A model generated the notes under the pieces. The model saw nothing but the letters and a program-made list of their open reading frames with translations. It made no database searches and was not told the origin of the DNA. Positions 42,858 to 51,474 of a stretch of 64,000 nucleotides of DNA are shown here, piece by piece. Made by a program: the position numbers and the translations under genes. Position 1 is the first letter of the stretch, and each line of letters opens with the position of its first letter. This DNA is from JAWLFI01 sp964627995 (GTDB lineage Bacteria; Bacteroidota; Bacteroidia; Chitinophagales; Saprospiraceae): the NCBI GenBank assembly GCA_964627995.1, contig CAZVLN010000002.1, positions 1 to 64,000 of the forward strand. Direction: 5' to 3'.

Positions 42858-44780
42858 ATGAAAACCCTCATTTGCCTCTTTTTCGCATTTCCTCTATTAT
42901 GGACCATATCTATTACTGCTCAGGATTTGAACACCTCTGATGAAGAGATTCCTCGTGTAGTTTTAGCATCCTATCCGGATTCGGAATGGTCTTCCGAGCA
43001 AACAAGCTGGGAGCATGTCGAACTGCTCGACTTTTTTAATCAATCCGATCAAGTAGTTCAACACTTAAACCATAATTCAAAGTCTGGAAGTCTTCCTCCA
43101 GATGCCCAACTGGCCTTGGCTCACAATTTAAAGAAGTTGGGACATTACGACCAGGCAAAAAAATGGTATGAGGAATACAGAACGTACAATTATAAAGAGG
43201 GTCAACACTTCGTATCATCGTGCAATACGGCCTTAGCTCTTAAGAATCAATGGGAAATGCAACGTATCGCGCCGATTTCAGTTAATTCCACCGAGAGTGA
43301 GTACAGTCCCTGCTCTAGTAAAGATGGCTTAATTTTCTTTCGAATGACTAAAACGCAGCCTGGCTCATCCAATGCTTGTTCATTTGACATCCTTCTTGCT
43401 GATGGGGAAGAAGCCACCTTTTCAGAAGAACAAAAATATAGTCAACGCTTTGAGCTTCCTGAGAATATCGTTTTTATTGATATAAGTCCCTCAGGAAATA
43501 AAGTGCTTTTCACTAAACTTACAGATCAAAGCTGTTTTAATGGATTTCTGACTACAGAAGGGATGGCAAGCTACGAAGCTGATGTAACTAAAAATGGAGA
43601 ATGGCAGAACCTTCGCCCTCTGCCTTTCAATGCAGTAGGCCAAAGAACTGCTTATGCATCTTATGGTGAAACTGATGATATTATCTTTTTTGCTTCAGAT
43701 ATTCCGAGCGGATTCGGCGGATTTGATCTTTACAAAGCCGAGCGGTTAACAGAAAACAAATGGTCTATTCCACAAAATTTAGGTCCTAAAATTAACTCAG
43801 ACGGAAATGAAATCACTCCCAAATTTAATGGTGAAGTGCTTAGTTTTGCTTCTGATTTTCATGAAGGAATGGGGGGATATGATATTTTTTACAGCCCACT
43901 GGATCAATCGCGTTTTCTGTATCCAGTGAATGCAGGCCGGCCAATAAACTCTTCTATGGATGATTGGAGCTTATCGTTTGTAGATCAAGAAACTGGATAT
44001 TTTGTTTCAAATCGCGCGAATGCCTCTGCCAATGCAAATATTTATTACTTTGAGGACTTAACACAATCTCCTCAGCCCAAAGCTTTACAAGTCAATTATA
44101 CTTCACTTTCGAAATCCGAATTGAAAGCGGTCACGGCTTTTCCTATTTCATGGTCTACCGATGAAGTGAATGCCTTTACTGCTAAAAAGGATGCCAAAGC
44201 ACCGATTAAAGCTAAATATTCAGTTCAAATTGCAGTCATCAGCCCTAACAATAATAGCTTTAATCGACTTCAAAAGGAACTTGGCGACCTGGATGATTTG
44301 TATAAAATCTATTTTAAGGATGTGGTAAAAATCCGCCTTGGATCCTATGAGAAAGAGATTACCGCTAGTTTGATGTTAGAGAAAATAAAATCTAGAGGAT
44401 ATTCTGACGCCTTTATTGTTACAGAGAAAATGATTGTAGCAGATGAAAATGAAAAGGAAGATTCCAACACTCTAGAACCCCTCAAAGAAAGGAATGTTCC
44501 CTCTACTAAAAACGTAAAAGCCCCATCATCGGATAAGGGAAAATATCTATTGAGATTAGCGACTTACCTGCACCCAGACAATTTTGATCCTTCGAAAGTT
44601 TCGGGTCTCGGTGAAGTGTCTAGTTTGGAAAAAGGCCCATATACCATTTTCCTCCTCGGTCATTTCGATAGTGTAGAGCAGGCGCGCAGAGCCCAAACTA
44701 AAGTACAGGATAGAGGGTTCACGAATGCTCAAATAATAGAATTAGAAGGGCAGGAGATTGTCCGGGTTTCTCTGGATTAA
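42858..44780 (+). CDS. Exported PD40 beta-propeller protein with two C-terminal SPOR domains
   Basis: A 640-residue envelope protein. Seen: signal peptide MKTLICLFFAFPLLWTISIT; a TPR-like helical region (about 60-120, LALAHNLKKLGHYDQAKKWY); PD40-type propeller repeats (about 130-400: IFFASDIPSGFGGFDLYKAE, LSFASDFHEGMGGYDIFYS); then two SPOR domains (about 450-525 and 565-637: YSVQIAVISPNNN, KYLLRLATYLHPDNF). SPOR binds denuded glycan strands of septal peptidoglycan. The TPR-propeller-peptidoglycan-binding layout recalls PorE of the T9SS, with SPOR in place of OmpA. Repeat copy C begins 17 bases after its stop. Confidence 0.8.
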   Translation: MKTLICLFFAFPLLWTISITAQDLNTSDEEIPRVVLASYPDSEWSSEQTSWEHVELLDFFNQSDQVVQHLNHNSKSGSLPPDAQLALAHNLKKLGHYDQAKKWYEEYRTYNYKEGQHFVSSCNTALALKNQWEMQRIAPISVNSTESEYSPCSSKDGLIFFRMTKTQPGSSNACSFDILLADGEEATFSEEQKYSQRFELPENIVFIDISPSGNKVLFTKLTDQSCFNGFLTTEGMASYEADVTKNGEWQNLRPLPFNAVGQRTAYASYGETDDIIFFASDIPSGFGGFDLYKAERLTENKWSIPQNLGPKINSDGNEITPKFNGEVLSFASDFHEGMGGYDIFYSPLDQSRFLYPVNAGRPINSSMDDWSLSFVDQETGYFVSNRANASANANIYYFEDLTQSPQPKALQVNYTSLSKSELKAVTAFPISWSTDEVNAFTAKKDAKAPIKAKYSVQIAVISPNNNSFNRLQKELGDLDDLYKIYFKDVVKIRLGSYEKEITASLMLEKIKSRGYSDAFIVTEKMIVADENEKEDSNTLEPLKERNVPSTKNVKAPSSDKGKYLLRLATYLHPDNFDPSKVSGLGEVSSLEKGPYTIFLLGHFDSVEQARRAQTKVQDRGFTNAQIIELEGQEIVRVSLD

Positions 44781-44797
44781 ATATTTTTTATTTATGA

Positions 44798-44964
44798 GGG
44801 CGAGCCCCCCAAATTTTTGGGGGGCGCTATGGTCGGAAGCTCGCTCAGATTACCGCTCTCTGTCCACCAGAATAGGTGGACTCCGAGCGTTTCGCTCGGC
44901 CATTCGCTTAAGCGCTCATGTCTAGCCCGGTAAATACCGGGCTACCTCCTCCCAGCGCTCTCGC
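44798..44964 (+). repeat. GC-rich hairpin intergenic element, copy C
   Basis: Begins GGGCGA with hairpin GCCCCCC (44804-44810), loop AAATTTTT, GGGGGGC (44819-44825), followed by GCTATGGTCGG. Three more perfect hairpins follow: GTCCACC/GGTGGAC (44862-44881), CCGAGCG/CGCTCGG (44883-44899) and a 10-bp TAGCCCGGTA/TACCGGGCTA (44923-44944). It starts 17 bases after the upstream stop, same orientation, and ends about 10 bases from the convergent SDR gene. Confidence 0.7.
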
Positions 44965-44974
44965 AAGAAGTGAC

Positions 44975-45835
44975 TTAGGCTTTCTTAGCCTCTTTCAAGT
45001 AAGGTTTTGTAAATAGATAATCTACAAGTCGAGTAGGCATATAACTGATAATTGATCGAATGAGCCATTTTTTTCCTGTAACAAGGTATCTCGTTTTCGG
45101 ACGTTTTGCATATAAGGCATGATGGACTTTCTGAGCAACCTTTTCTGATGAAATAGCCATCTGTTGGTTTTGATCTATAATTTTATCGCGTTGATTTAGA
45201 ATAAAAGCATAATCTGTATCGCCGTAAGGTTGATTCTCTGTCCTTGCTTTTTTCCATATTTCTGTATCAATTGGGCCCGGCTCGATTATTGAAACACGAA
45301 TTCCGTATATTTTTAATTCGCGACGAAAAGCATCCGAAATAGCTTCTACAGCATACTTTGATGCTGAGTAAGGTCCCATCATCATGCGAGTCATGCGGCC
45401 TGAAACAGAAGAAATATTAACTAAACGGCCTGGCTGATAAGTCGAAGCCTTACTCGCACCTAATAGGGGCAAGAACAATTGGGTTACTTGTAGTAAACCG
45501 TGTACGTTAACATCCATTTGTTTTTGCATGAATTCATGCTTGACATGTTGCATGGGCCCAGATACTGCTATTCCGGCATTGTTAACCAGACCGGCTAAAC
45601 CTGTAGATTGGACCTTACTTTCCACTAAATTAACCGCTTTATTGATCGCTTCGGTATCTCTCACGTCAAAGATCAATGGCGTAAACAAGTCTGGGAAAGA
45701 GGCCTTTAAGTCATCAGCATCTTTTTCTTTTCTGACTGATCCATAGACGGGTATCCCCTTATTTAGAAGGTAGATGGCAGATTCTTTTCCAATACCTGAT
45801 GAAACGCCTGTAATTAAAACGGGTCTAGGATTCAT
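44975..45835 (-). CDS. Short-chain dehydrogenase/reductase
   Basis: A 286-residue classical SDR. Seen: NAD(P)-binding TGVSSGIGK (about 9-17), NNAGIAVSGP, catalytic Ser in LVNISSVSG and YSASKYAVEA with the Tyr-Lys pair, then IEPGPIDTEIW. The C-terminal extension (KWLIRSIISYMPTRLVDYLF) resembles retinol/17-beta-hydroxysteroid-dehydrogenase-like SDRs and may associate with membrane. Substrate unknown. The first 11 bases overlap the end of purE on the same strand. Confidence 0.88.
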   Translation of the reverse strand: MNPRPVLITGVSSGIGKESAIYLLNKGIPVYGSVRKEKDADDLKASFPDLFTPLIFDVRDTEAINKAVNLVESKVQSTGLAGLVNNAGIAVSGPMQHVKHEFMQKQMDVNVHGLLQVTQLFLPLLGASKASTYQPGRLVNISSVSGRMTRMMMGPYSASKYAVEAISDAFRRELKIYGIRVSIIEPGPIDTEIWKKARTENQPYGDTDYAFILNQRDKIIDQNQQMAISSEKVAQKVHHALYAKRPKTRYLVTGKKWLIRSIISYMPTRLVDYLFTKPYLKEAKKA

Positions 45836-46334
45836 CTTTTAATTTTTGTTGCAGGCTGAGGGCCTTTTGACTTACTTTTTCTTTTAACTTTTTTTGGTAC
45901 TTTTCCAATTTGTTAGCTATGGAATCATCTGCAGCGCCCAATATTCGTGCGGCTAATATCCCTGCATTTTTTGAAGCGTTCAGTGCGACAGTAGCTACAG
46001 GAATACCTGCAGGCATCTGTAAAATAGAAAGGATAGAATCCCATCCATCTATCGAGTTTCTAGAATGAACTGGAACACCAATAACGGGTAGGGAAGTAAG
46101 TGAAGCGATCATTCCGGGTAAATGGGCAGCACCGCCTGCTCCCGCAATAATAACCTTTAAGCCTCTGCCACGGGCCGATTTTCCATAATCCATCATTTTG
46201 TCTGGCGTTCGATGTGCAGAAACTACATCTACCTCATAGGCAATATCCCACTCTTTTAAAATTTCTGCTGCATCTTTCATCACTGGCCAGTCTGAATCTG
46301 ATCCCATGATAATTCCTATTTGAGCTTTTTTCAT
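45825..46334 (-). CDS. purE: N5-carboxyaminoimidazole ribonucleotide mutase
   Basis: A 169-residue class I PurE. It converts N5-CAIR, the product of PurK, to CAIR in purine synthesis. Seen: IGIIMGSDSDWPVMKDA (about 7-23), VVSAHRTPDKM with the catalytic His, and IAGAGGAAHLPGMIASLT. The C-terminus has a 20-residue Lys-rich tail. Overlaps purK by 4 bases (ATGA) and the SDR gene by 11 bases. Confidence 0.95.
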   Translation of the reverse strand: MKKAQIGIIMGSDSDWPVMKDAAEILKEWDIAYEVDVVSAHRTPDKMMDYGKSARGRGLKVIIAGAGGAAHLPGMIASLTSLPVIGVPVHSRNSIDGWDSILSILQMPAGIPVATVALNASKNAGILAARILGAADDSIANKLEKYQKKLKEKVSQKALSLQQKLKDES

Positions 46335-47485
46335 GATTGAACTTTTACAATTCCCCTAAGATGAGAAGCTTTTTCTCGCGCTTCTTCTAATTTATCTGCT
46401 GTACAAGTTATATGCCCCATTTTTCGATGGGGGCGCGTTTGCTTTTTTCCATACCAATGAAGGTGTGCACCCTTTGTTGTCAAAACTTCTTCCAAACCAT
46501 TGATGACTGGCACGCCTTGATGGTTTTCTTCGCCTAATAGATTTATCATAACTGCTGCTTGCTTTGAAGCTGTATCCCCTAAAGGTAGGTTTAAAACAGC
46601 ACGAATCAATTGTTCGTATTGGCTGCATTCGCAGGCCTCTATTGTGTGATGGCCACTATTATGAGGTCGTGGAGCCATTTCATTCACATATAATTTGTCA
46701 TTTTGGTCGAGAAAAAACTCTATAGCTAGTATACCGCAGTGATCTAAGGCTGAAATTATTTTTTTTGAGTACAACTGCATTTGATCGCTAACGGCTTGGT
46801 TAATTTGGGCAGGGCACTGCAAAAATTCTACCAAATTTGCTTCCGGATGAAAAACCATTTCGACAGGCTCGTACGTTTTAATTTCTCCATTCGCTGATCT
46901 GGCCACGATCATAGCTAATTCTTTATTGATATCTATAGCATCCTCAACTATGCATGACCCAACAAGTAATTTATTTAGATCCTCTTCTGAGCGAATAATT
47001 GATACTCCTCTTCCGTCGTATCCTTCAGTTCGGAGTTTTTGGACAAAAGGGTACCTTAAGTTACCACTTGAAATAGCTTTTCTAATAGAAGCCACATCTT
47101 CAAATGTAGAATAGGAAGGACTAGGAATTTCTAGTTCCTCATAAAATGCATTTTGGATTGCTTTGTCTTTTATAGTTTTTAATGTGTTCGCACCAGGATA
47201 AACTTTCACTGCTGCCTCTTCCAGGGCTTGAAGGCCCTCTATAGATACATTTTCAATTTCGATAGTCAGAAAATCCAGATGCTTGCCAAAATCAATAACA
47301 TCATTGGCATTTGTGATGTCTCCTTTTACAAAATGATGCGGGATGTGAACAGCTGGACACTTAATATTTGATTCCATCAGATAAGTGTCAATATGCCAGG
47401 AGCTGGCTGCCTGACATAACATTTTACCCAATTGACCTCCGCCCAAAATTCCAAACCTTCCTTCTAAATTCGTTATGTTACTCAT
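46331..47485 (-). CDS. purK: 5-(carboxyamino)imidazole ribonucleotide synthase
   Basis: A 384-residue ATP-grasp ligase that makes N5-CAIR from AIR, bicarbonate and ATP. Seen: FGILGGGQLGKMLCQAA at the N-terminus, the ATP-grasp loop RTEGYDGRGVSII (about 147-159), VEDAIDINKELAMIVARS and the metal-binding NEMAPRPHNSGHHTIEAC. Full length with ATG at 47485. Its presence beside class I purE confirms the two-step bacterial route. Confidence 0.95.
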   Translation of the reverse strand: MSNITNLEGRFGILGGGQLGKMLCQAASSWHIDTYLMESNIKCPAVHIPHHFVKGDITNANDVIDFGKHLDFLTIEIENVSIEGLQALEEAAVKVYPGANTLKTIKDKAIQNAFYEELEIPSPSYSTFEDVASIRKAISSGNLRYPFVQKLRTEGYDGRGVSIIRSEEDLNKLLVGSCIVEDAIDINKELAMIVARSANGEIKTYEPVEMVFHPEANLVEFLQCPAQINQAVSDQMQLYSKKIISALDHCGILAIEFFLDQNDKLYVNEMAPRPHNSGHHTIEACECSQYEQLIRAVLNLPLGDTASKQAAVMINLLGEENHQGVPVINGLEEVLTTKGAHLHWYGKKQTRPHRKMGHITCTADKLEEAREKASHLRGIVKVQS

Positions 47486-47598
47486 TTCCTTTTATTCAAA
47501 TATGCTAAAAATCTAATAACTTAAGATCCTAATTGATTAGTTTGTACTCAATATAACTAGAAATATAAAGCCACCATATTATTGATTTTTAATGATAT

Positions 47599-48162
47599 TT
47601 ATTTTTGAATTCGATTAGCATTGAAATAGACCATAGCTCCACTAAAAGCCTGTGCTACATTTATACTGGATTGCTCACCTACTAAGGGGATATGATAGAC
47701 CTCATGCGATAGATTTAAAAGATAATCTTGGATGCCATCATACTCAGAGCCTAATATGAGCAAGGTAGAACCCTCTAGTCGATTACTGTAAATTGACTTT
47801 GATTTTTGGCTGTATTCTAGACTGACAATATTTGAGTAGGTAGATAGGTCAATTTCTGATAAACTTTCAATCGACTGGATATTTACGTATTGATTTGCTG
47901 ATCGTGATAGTTTCTTTAATTTCTTAGCGTTCCACTTAAAAATTGAAGAAAGAAAGTAAATATTTTGAATACCTAAACCTAAAGCCGTCCGAATAATAAG
48001 TCCAGCGTTTTCAGCTGATTGCATTCTGTCGCATAATAGATCAAACTTCCAATTGAAATTAGGTTGGGTCTTTTCAAGCCATCCAGCGTGAGTAAGTGGT
48101 TTATCTGGATTTTCCGCGTCGGATTCAGTGTTTTTTATCACTTCACTAGGGGTGCACATCAT
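47599..48162 (-). CDS. TrmH/SpoU-family RNA 2'-O-methyltransferase
   Basis: A 187-residue SPOUT methyltransferase. Seen: motif 1 SAENAGLIIRTALGLG (about 50-65), motif 2 LLILGSEYDGIQDYL and motif 3 IPLVGEQSSINVAQAFSGAM (about 157-176), which form the SAM-binding knot. It lacks the N-terminal L30e-like substrate domain of RlmB-type enzymes, so it is closer to TrmH/TrmL; the target is not known. Its start overlaps the MBL gene end by 17 bases; a second in-frame ATG lies one codon in. Confidence 0.82.
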   Translation of the reverse strand: MMCTPSEVIKNTESDAENPDKPLTHAGWLEKTQPNFNWKFDLLCDRMQSAENAGLIIRTALGLGIQNIYFLSSIFKWNAKKLKKLSRSANQYVNIQSIESLSEIDLSTYSNIVSLEYSQKSKSIYSNRLEGSTLLILGSEYDGIQDYLLNLSHEVYHIPLVGEQSSINVAQAFSGAMVYFNANRIQK

Positions 48163-48994
48163 TCCAGCTATAAATATCTTCTATGACTATACGGCCTTTG
48201 GAATCTTTGGTTAAACTAGCACATTCGTTTTTAGCGTCATGTTCAAATATGATTAGTCCTCGTTCCTCGTAAACTTCATTAAGAATTCGCTCTTTTTCTT
48301 TAAGCGTTTTAAGAGGCTCGACATCATAAGCCATGACCCAGGGAAGTCCTATATGAGCATAGGAGGGGAGAAGATCAGCTGCATAGAGTACACGTTGGCC
48401 ATTAACAGACATATCTAAGAGCATCATAGATCTTGTATGGCCATCGCAATACTGAATTCGAATATTAGGAATCCACTCCTCTCCGTTGGCGCAGCTGATG
48501 TAATTTAACACTCCATGCTCTTTTAGGGGAACAAAGTTTTCCTTTAAGTAGGATGCCGCTTCTCTAGGATTAGGCGAAAATGCCCATTCGTAGTGTGCTT
48601 CATTCGTCCAATATTGAGCATTTGGAAATTGCGGGATGAGCTGATTCTCTTTAGTGCGCGTAACTGCACCACCAACATGATCAAAATGAAAGTGTGTTAA
48701 AAATACGTCTGTTATATCAGATGGGGCAAGTCCTTTATCTGCTAAAGAGTCGATTAGTTGTGGACCGTGAGGATGAAAATGAGATCTAAACCTTTCATCT
48801 TGTTTATCTCCGATGCCTGTATCTACCAAAATTTTTCGATCCTGTGTTTCTATAAGTAGCGAACGCATGCACCAGGTACACATATTTTCATCATCCGCCT
48901 CCATTTTACGCGTCCATAATTGCTTAGGTACAACACCAAACATCGCACCTCCATCTAATTTAAAAAGTCCGGAATGTACGATACTGATTTTCAT
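48146..48994 (-). CDS. MBL-fold metallo-hydrolase
   Basis: A 282-residue metallo-beta-lactamase-fold enzyme. Seen: VDTGIGDKQ, the HxHxDH zinc motif THFHFDHVGG (about 100-109), the later His in YCDGHTRSMMLLD, Asp in YAADLLPSYAHIG and the C-terminal His in IIFEHDAKNECASL. The layout resembles lactonase-type (AHL lactonase-like) members, but the substrate cannot be read from sequence. Overlaps ribH by 4 bases (ATGA). Confidence 0.86.
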   Translation of the reverse strand: MKISIVHSGLFKLDGGAMFGVVPKQLWTRKMEADDENMCTWCMRSLLIETQDRKILVDTGIGDKQDERFRSHFHPHGPQLIDSLADKGLAPSDITDVFLTHFHFDHVGGAVTRTKENQLIPQFPNAQYWTNEAHYEWAFSPNPREAASYLKENFVPLKEHGVLNYISCANGEEWIPNIRIQYCDGHTRSMMLLDMSVNGQRVLYAADLLPSYAHIGLPWVMAYDVEPLKTLKEKERILNEVYEERGLIIFEHDAKNECASLTKDSKGRIVIEDIYSWNDVHP

Positions 48995-49521
48995 ATACCA
49001 AATCCAATTTTATGTGCAGGTAAACCATGCTGATTAGTAAGCTGAGCCATCTGAATGGCAGTAATCGCCGCTTCATCTCCTTTATTTCCATGTGATCCAC
49101 CGGAACGTTCCAGTGCCTGTTCCATAGTATTGGGAGTAAGTACTCCAAAAACACATGGGGTTCCGCTTGTTAATCCAAGTTGCACAAGTCCGTTTGCCAC
49201 TGCACTATTAATATAATTATTATGATCGGTTTCGCCCTTTATTACACAGCCAATGCAAATAACTGCATTTATTTTCCGGTTTTTCGATAATAAAATGCGG
49301 GCACCTTGAGGTAATTCGTATGATCCAGGGACATATAAATGTACAATATCATCTTCACTAACACCGTATTTCAAAAGAGTCTTGTGGCAACCTGACTTTA
49401 GGTTTTCGGTTACCTTCTTATTCCATCTTGCGGTTACGATTCCAATTCTTAAGCCTGTGCCATCGACATCGATAGAGGGATCAACTTCAGACAGGTTTTG
49501 TTTTTTTTGTGTCGAACTCAT
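48991..49521 (-). CDS. ribH: 6,7-dimethyl-8-ribityllumazine synthase
   Basis: A 176-residue enzyme for the penultimate step of riboflavin synthesis. Seen: RIGIVTARWNKKVTENL near the N-terminus, VPGSYELPQGARILL, the catalytic-site IGCVIKGETDHNNYI and FGVLTPNTMEQALERSGG. An N-terminal extension of about 20 residues precedes the fold. ATG at 49521. A terminator separates it from the TPR gene upstream, so it probably has its own promoter. Confidence 0.95.
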   Translation of the reverse strand: MSSTQKKQNLSEVDPSIDVDGTGLRIGIVTARWNKKVTENLKSGCHKTLLKYGVSEDDIVHLYVPGSYELPQGARILLSKNRKINAVICIGCVIKGETDHNNYINSAVANGLVQLGLTSGTPCVFGVLTPNTMEQALERSGGSHGNKGDEAAITAIQMAQLTNQHGLPAHKIGFGI

Positions 49522-49533
49522 AGGTAAGGGGAT

Positions 49534-49561
49534 AAAAAAAGCTGCTCAGTGGAGCAGCTTT
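49534..49561 (-). terminator. Intrinsic terminator after the TPR protein gene
   Basis: GCTGCTC (49541-49547), loop AGTG, GAGCAGC (49552-49558), extended by AAA/TTT. On the minus strand it is followed by seven T. It lies 9 bases after the TPR gene stop and 13 bases upstream of the ribH start. Confidence 0.8.
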
Positions 49562-49569
49562 TAGAAATT

Positions 49570-50244
49570 TTAATTTTGCAGAGCTAAAAATTTAGTGGCA
49601 TCATTAGCTTCCTGACTATCAGGAAATTCAGTTTTAATTCTCTGGAACGTTTCTCGAGCTTGCTCAGCCATATCTTGTTTGTCTTGTAAAAGAGCCAATT
49701 TGTTTAAATAGTATGGGGTCAAAAGCTCATTATCGTAAGAAGTTGCTTTCTTATATGAACTTATAGCATTTTTCCATTCCGACTGTTCAGTATAGATATC
49801 TCCCATTATACCACTCTTCATAATTTTTGTAACTGTACCGTCCGCGTCGAATTTTTCAATGTGGTACATGGCTTCTTCAAACTCATTGAGATATAAATAG
49901 GAGACTGCTGAGTAATAATGCGCACCATTAGCGGCATCTGTCCCTCCGTAATTATCTATGATATCTAGAAAACCTTCATAGCCTCCACCGGGATTGGCTA
50001 ATGCACGTGCAAAAGAGTCTCGCTCAAATTGAAACTGAGCTTGAAACATGGCTTCTGCAGCATTTTTTTCTTTCGGGGCTAGAATTACATTTTGATAGAG
50101 TATATACGCTCCAACTATAACTACTAAACCCAAAACAACACCTAGTATTAAATTTTGGTATTTCTCAACGGTTTTCTTTAAGGAATTTCTTACCTCGAGA
50201 AGATCGACTAACGTATCCTCAGATTCTTTTTTTCTTCTAGCCAT
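49570..50244 (-). CDS. Membrane-anchored tetratricopeptide repeat protein (YfgM-like)
   Basis: A 224-residue protein with a short Lys-rich N-terminus, one membrane helix (about 33-51) and a periplasmic helical domain with TPR units (AHYYSAVSYLYLNEFEEAMYHIE split at 108-128; GDIYTEQSEWKNAISSYKKA; LNKLALLQDKQDMAEQARET). The topology matches YfgM/Bacteroidota TPR proteins next to ribH. YfgM works with SecYEG-linked chaperones in E. coli; the role here is inferred only. ATG at 50244. Confidence 0.82.
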   Translation of the reverse strand: MARRKKESEDTLVDLLEVRNSLKKTVEKYQNLILGVVLGLVVIVGAYILYQNVILAPKEKNAAEAMFQAQFQFERDSFARALANPGGGYEGFLDIIDNYGGTDAANGAHYYSAVSYLYLNEFEEAMYHIEKFDADGTVTKIMKSGIMGDIYTEQSEWKNAISSYKKATSYDNELLTPYYLNKLALLQDKQDMAEQARETFQRIKTEFPDSQEANDATKFLALQN

Positions 50245-50332
50245 TTGTTAAAATTTGGTGCAAAAATAAGAAAAGTTTCTAATGTTTCAGGCTCATCAGG
50301 AACTTTTCAAATTTCAATTTATTACAACTTGC

Positions 50333-51358
50333 TTAATCCTTGATGAATGGGTAATCTTCTTGAAGGTAATTGTCGGTATATAGCTCTGACTTATCGGGGT
50401 ATTCGGAATTTTCGGCAAACTCTAATGCCTCTTCGATTTCTTTTTTGAGGCGGTCCTTTATTTCTTTGATTTCTTCTTTAGAGGCAATATTGCCATCTAA
50501 TATTCTAGATTCCAATTGTTTGATCGGATCTTTCTCTTTGTATTCATTTACTTCATCTCGGCTTCTGTAAGTGGCTGGATCAGATACAGAGTGACCTTTA
50601 TACCGATAAGTCTTAATTTCCAGAAAATAGGGTCCTTTTCCGGATCGAATGTGTTTCACGGCCTTTTCAATTGCTTCGTGGACTTTTTCAACATCCATAC
50701 CATCTACGGGCTCGCTAGGCATATCGTAAGCAGATCCCAACTTATAAATGTCGTGCACATTCGACGTTCTTTCTACAGAGGTACCCATGGCATAATTATT
50801 ATTCTCGCAAATGTATAGAACTGGGAGTTTCCATGTCATGGCCATATTAAAGGATTCGTGCAAACTTCCCTGGCGGGCGGCTCCGTCTCCAAACATGGTA
50901 ACAGCGATATTATCTGTTTTTTTATATTGCTCGGCAAGGGCAATGCCTGTGCCTATTGGAATGGTTGCACCTACGATGCCATTTCCACCAAAATATCTAT
51001 TTTCTTTGGAAAAGAAGTGCATGGAACCACCTTTCCCTTTGTTAATACCTGTGGATTTTCCGAAAAGTTCAGCCATCGCCTCTTTGGTTGAGATTCCTCT
51101 TGAGATTGCCGTTCCATGTTGTCTATATCCAGTAATTACTGCATCTTCAGGTCGCAATGCGGATGACATTCCTCCAGCAATGGCTTCTTGGCCAATGTAA
51201 ACGTGGCAAAAACCGCGTATTTTATTCTGCCCGTACATTTGTAGGGCTCGGTTTTCGAAAAGTCGGATACGTTGCATAGTTTCATACCAGTTTAAATAGG
51301 TATCCTTATCATATTTCGCTTTCCACTTCTTTTTCTTTTTATCTGCAACTTCTGCCAT
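50333..51358 (-). CDS. pdhA: Pyruvate dehydrogenase E1 component, alpha subunit
   Basis: A thiamine-diphosphate dehydrogenase subunit for the decarboxylation of pyruvate. Seen: MQRIRLFENRALQMYGQNKI, GFCHVYIGQEAIAGGM, TPP motif GDGAARQGSLHESFN ending ENNNYAMGT, and the conserved loop YRYKGHSVSDPATYRSRDEV. The ATG at 51358 gives 341 residues, normal for the family; an in-frame ATG at 51415 would add 19 residues that do not resemble homologues. The E1 beta and E2 genes are not adjacent. Divergent from recF. Confidence 0.9.
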   Translation of the reverse strand: MAEVADKKKKKWKAKYDKDTYLNWYETMQRIRLFENRALQMYGQNKIRGFCHVYIGQEAIAGGMSSALRPEDAVITGYRQHGTAISRGISTKEAMAELFGKSTGINKGKGGSMHFFSKENRYFGGNGIVGATIPIGTGIALAEQYKKTDNIAVTMFGDGAARQGSLHESFNMAMTWKLPVLYICENNNYAMGTSVERTSNVHDIYKLGSAYDMPSEPVDGMDVEKVHEAIEKAVKHIRSGKGPYFLEIKTYRYKGHSVSDPATYRSRDEVNEYKEKDPIKQLESRILDGNIASKEEIKEIKDRLKKEIEEALEFAENSEYPDKSELYTDNYLQEDYPFIKD

Positions 51359-51474
51359 TTCCTTATATTTTTGTGTGGTAAAAATACGACGGTTATGTTG
51401 AATCGCAAAACTCATTTGTTTCTATATCTTATTATTACGCATAACTTACGCAGATAGGAAAAACTCATGTCGAT

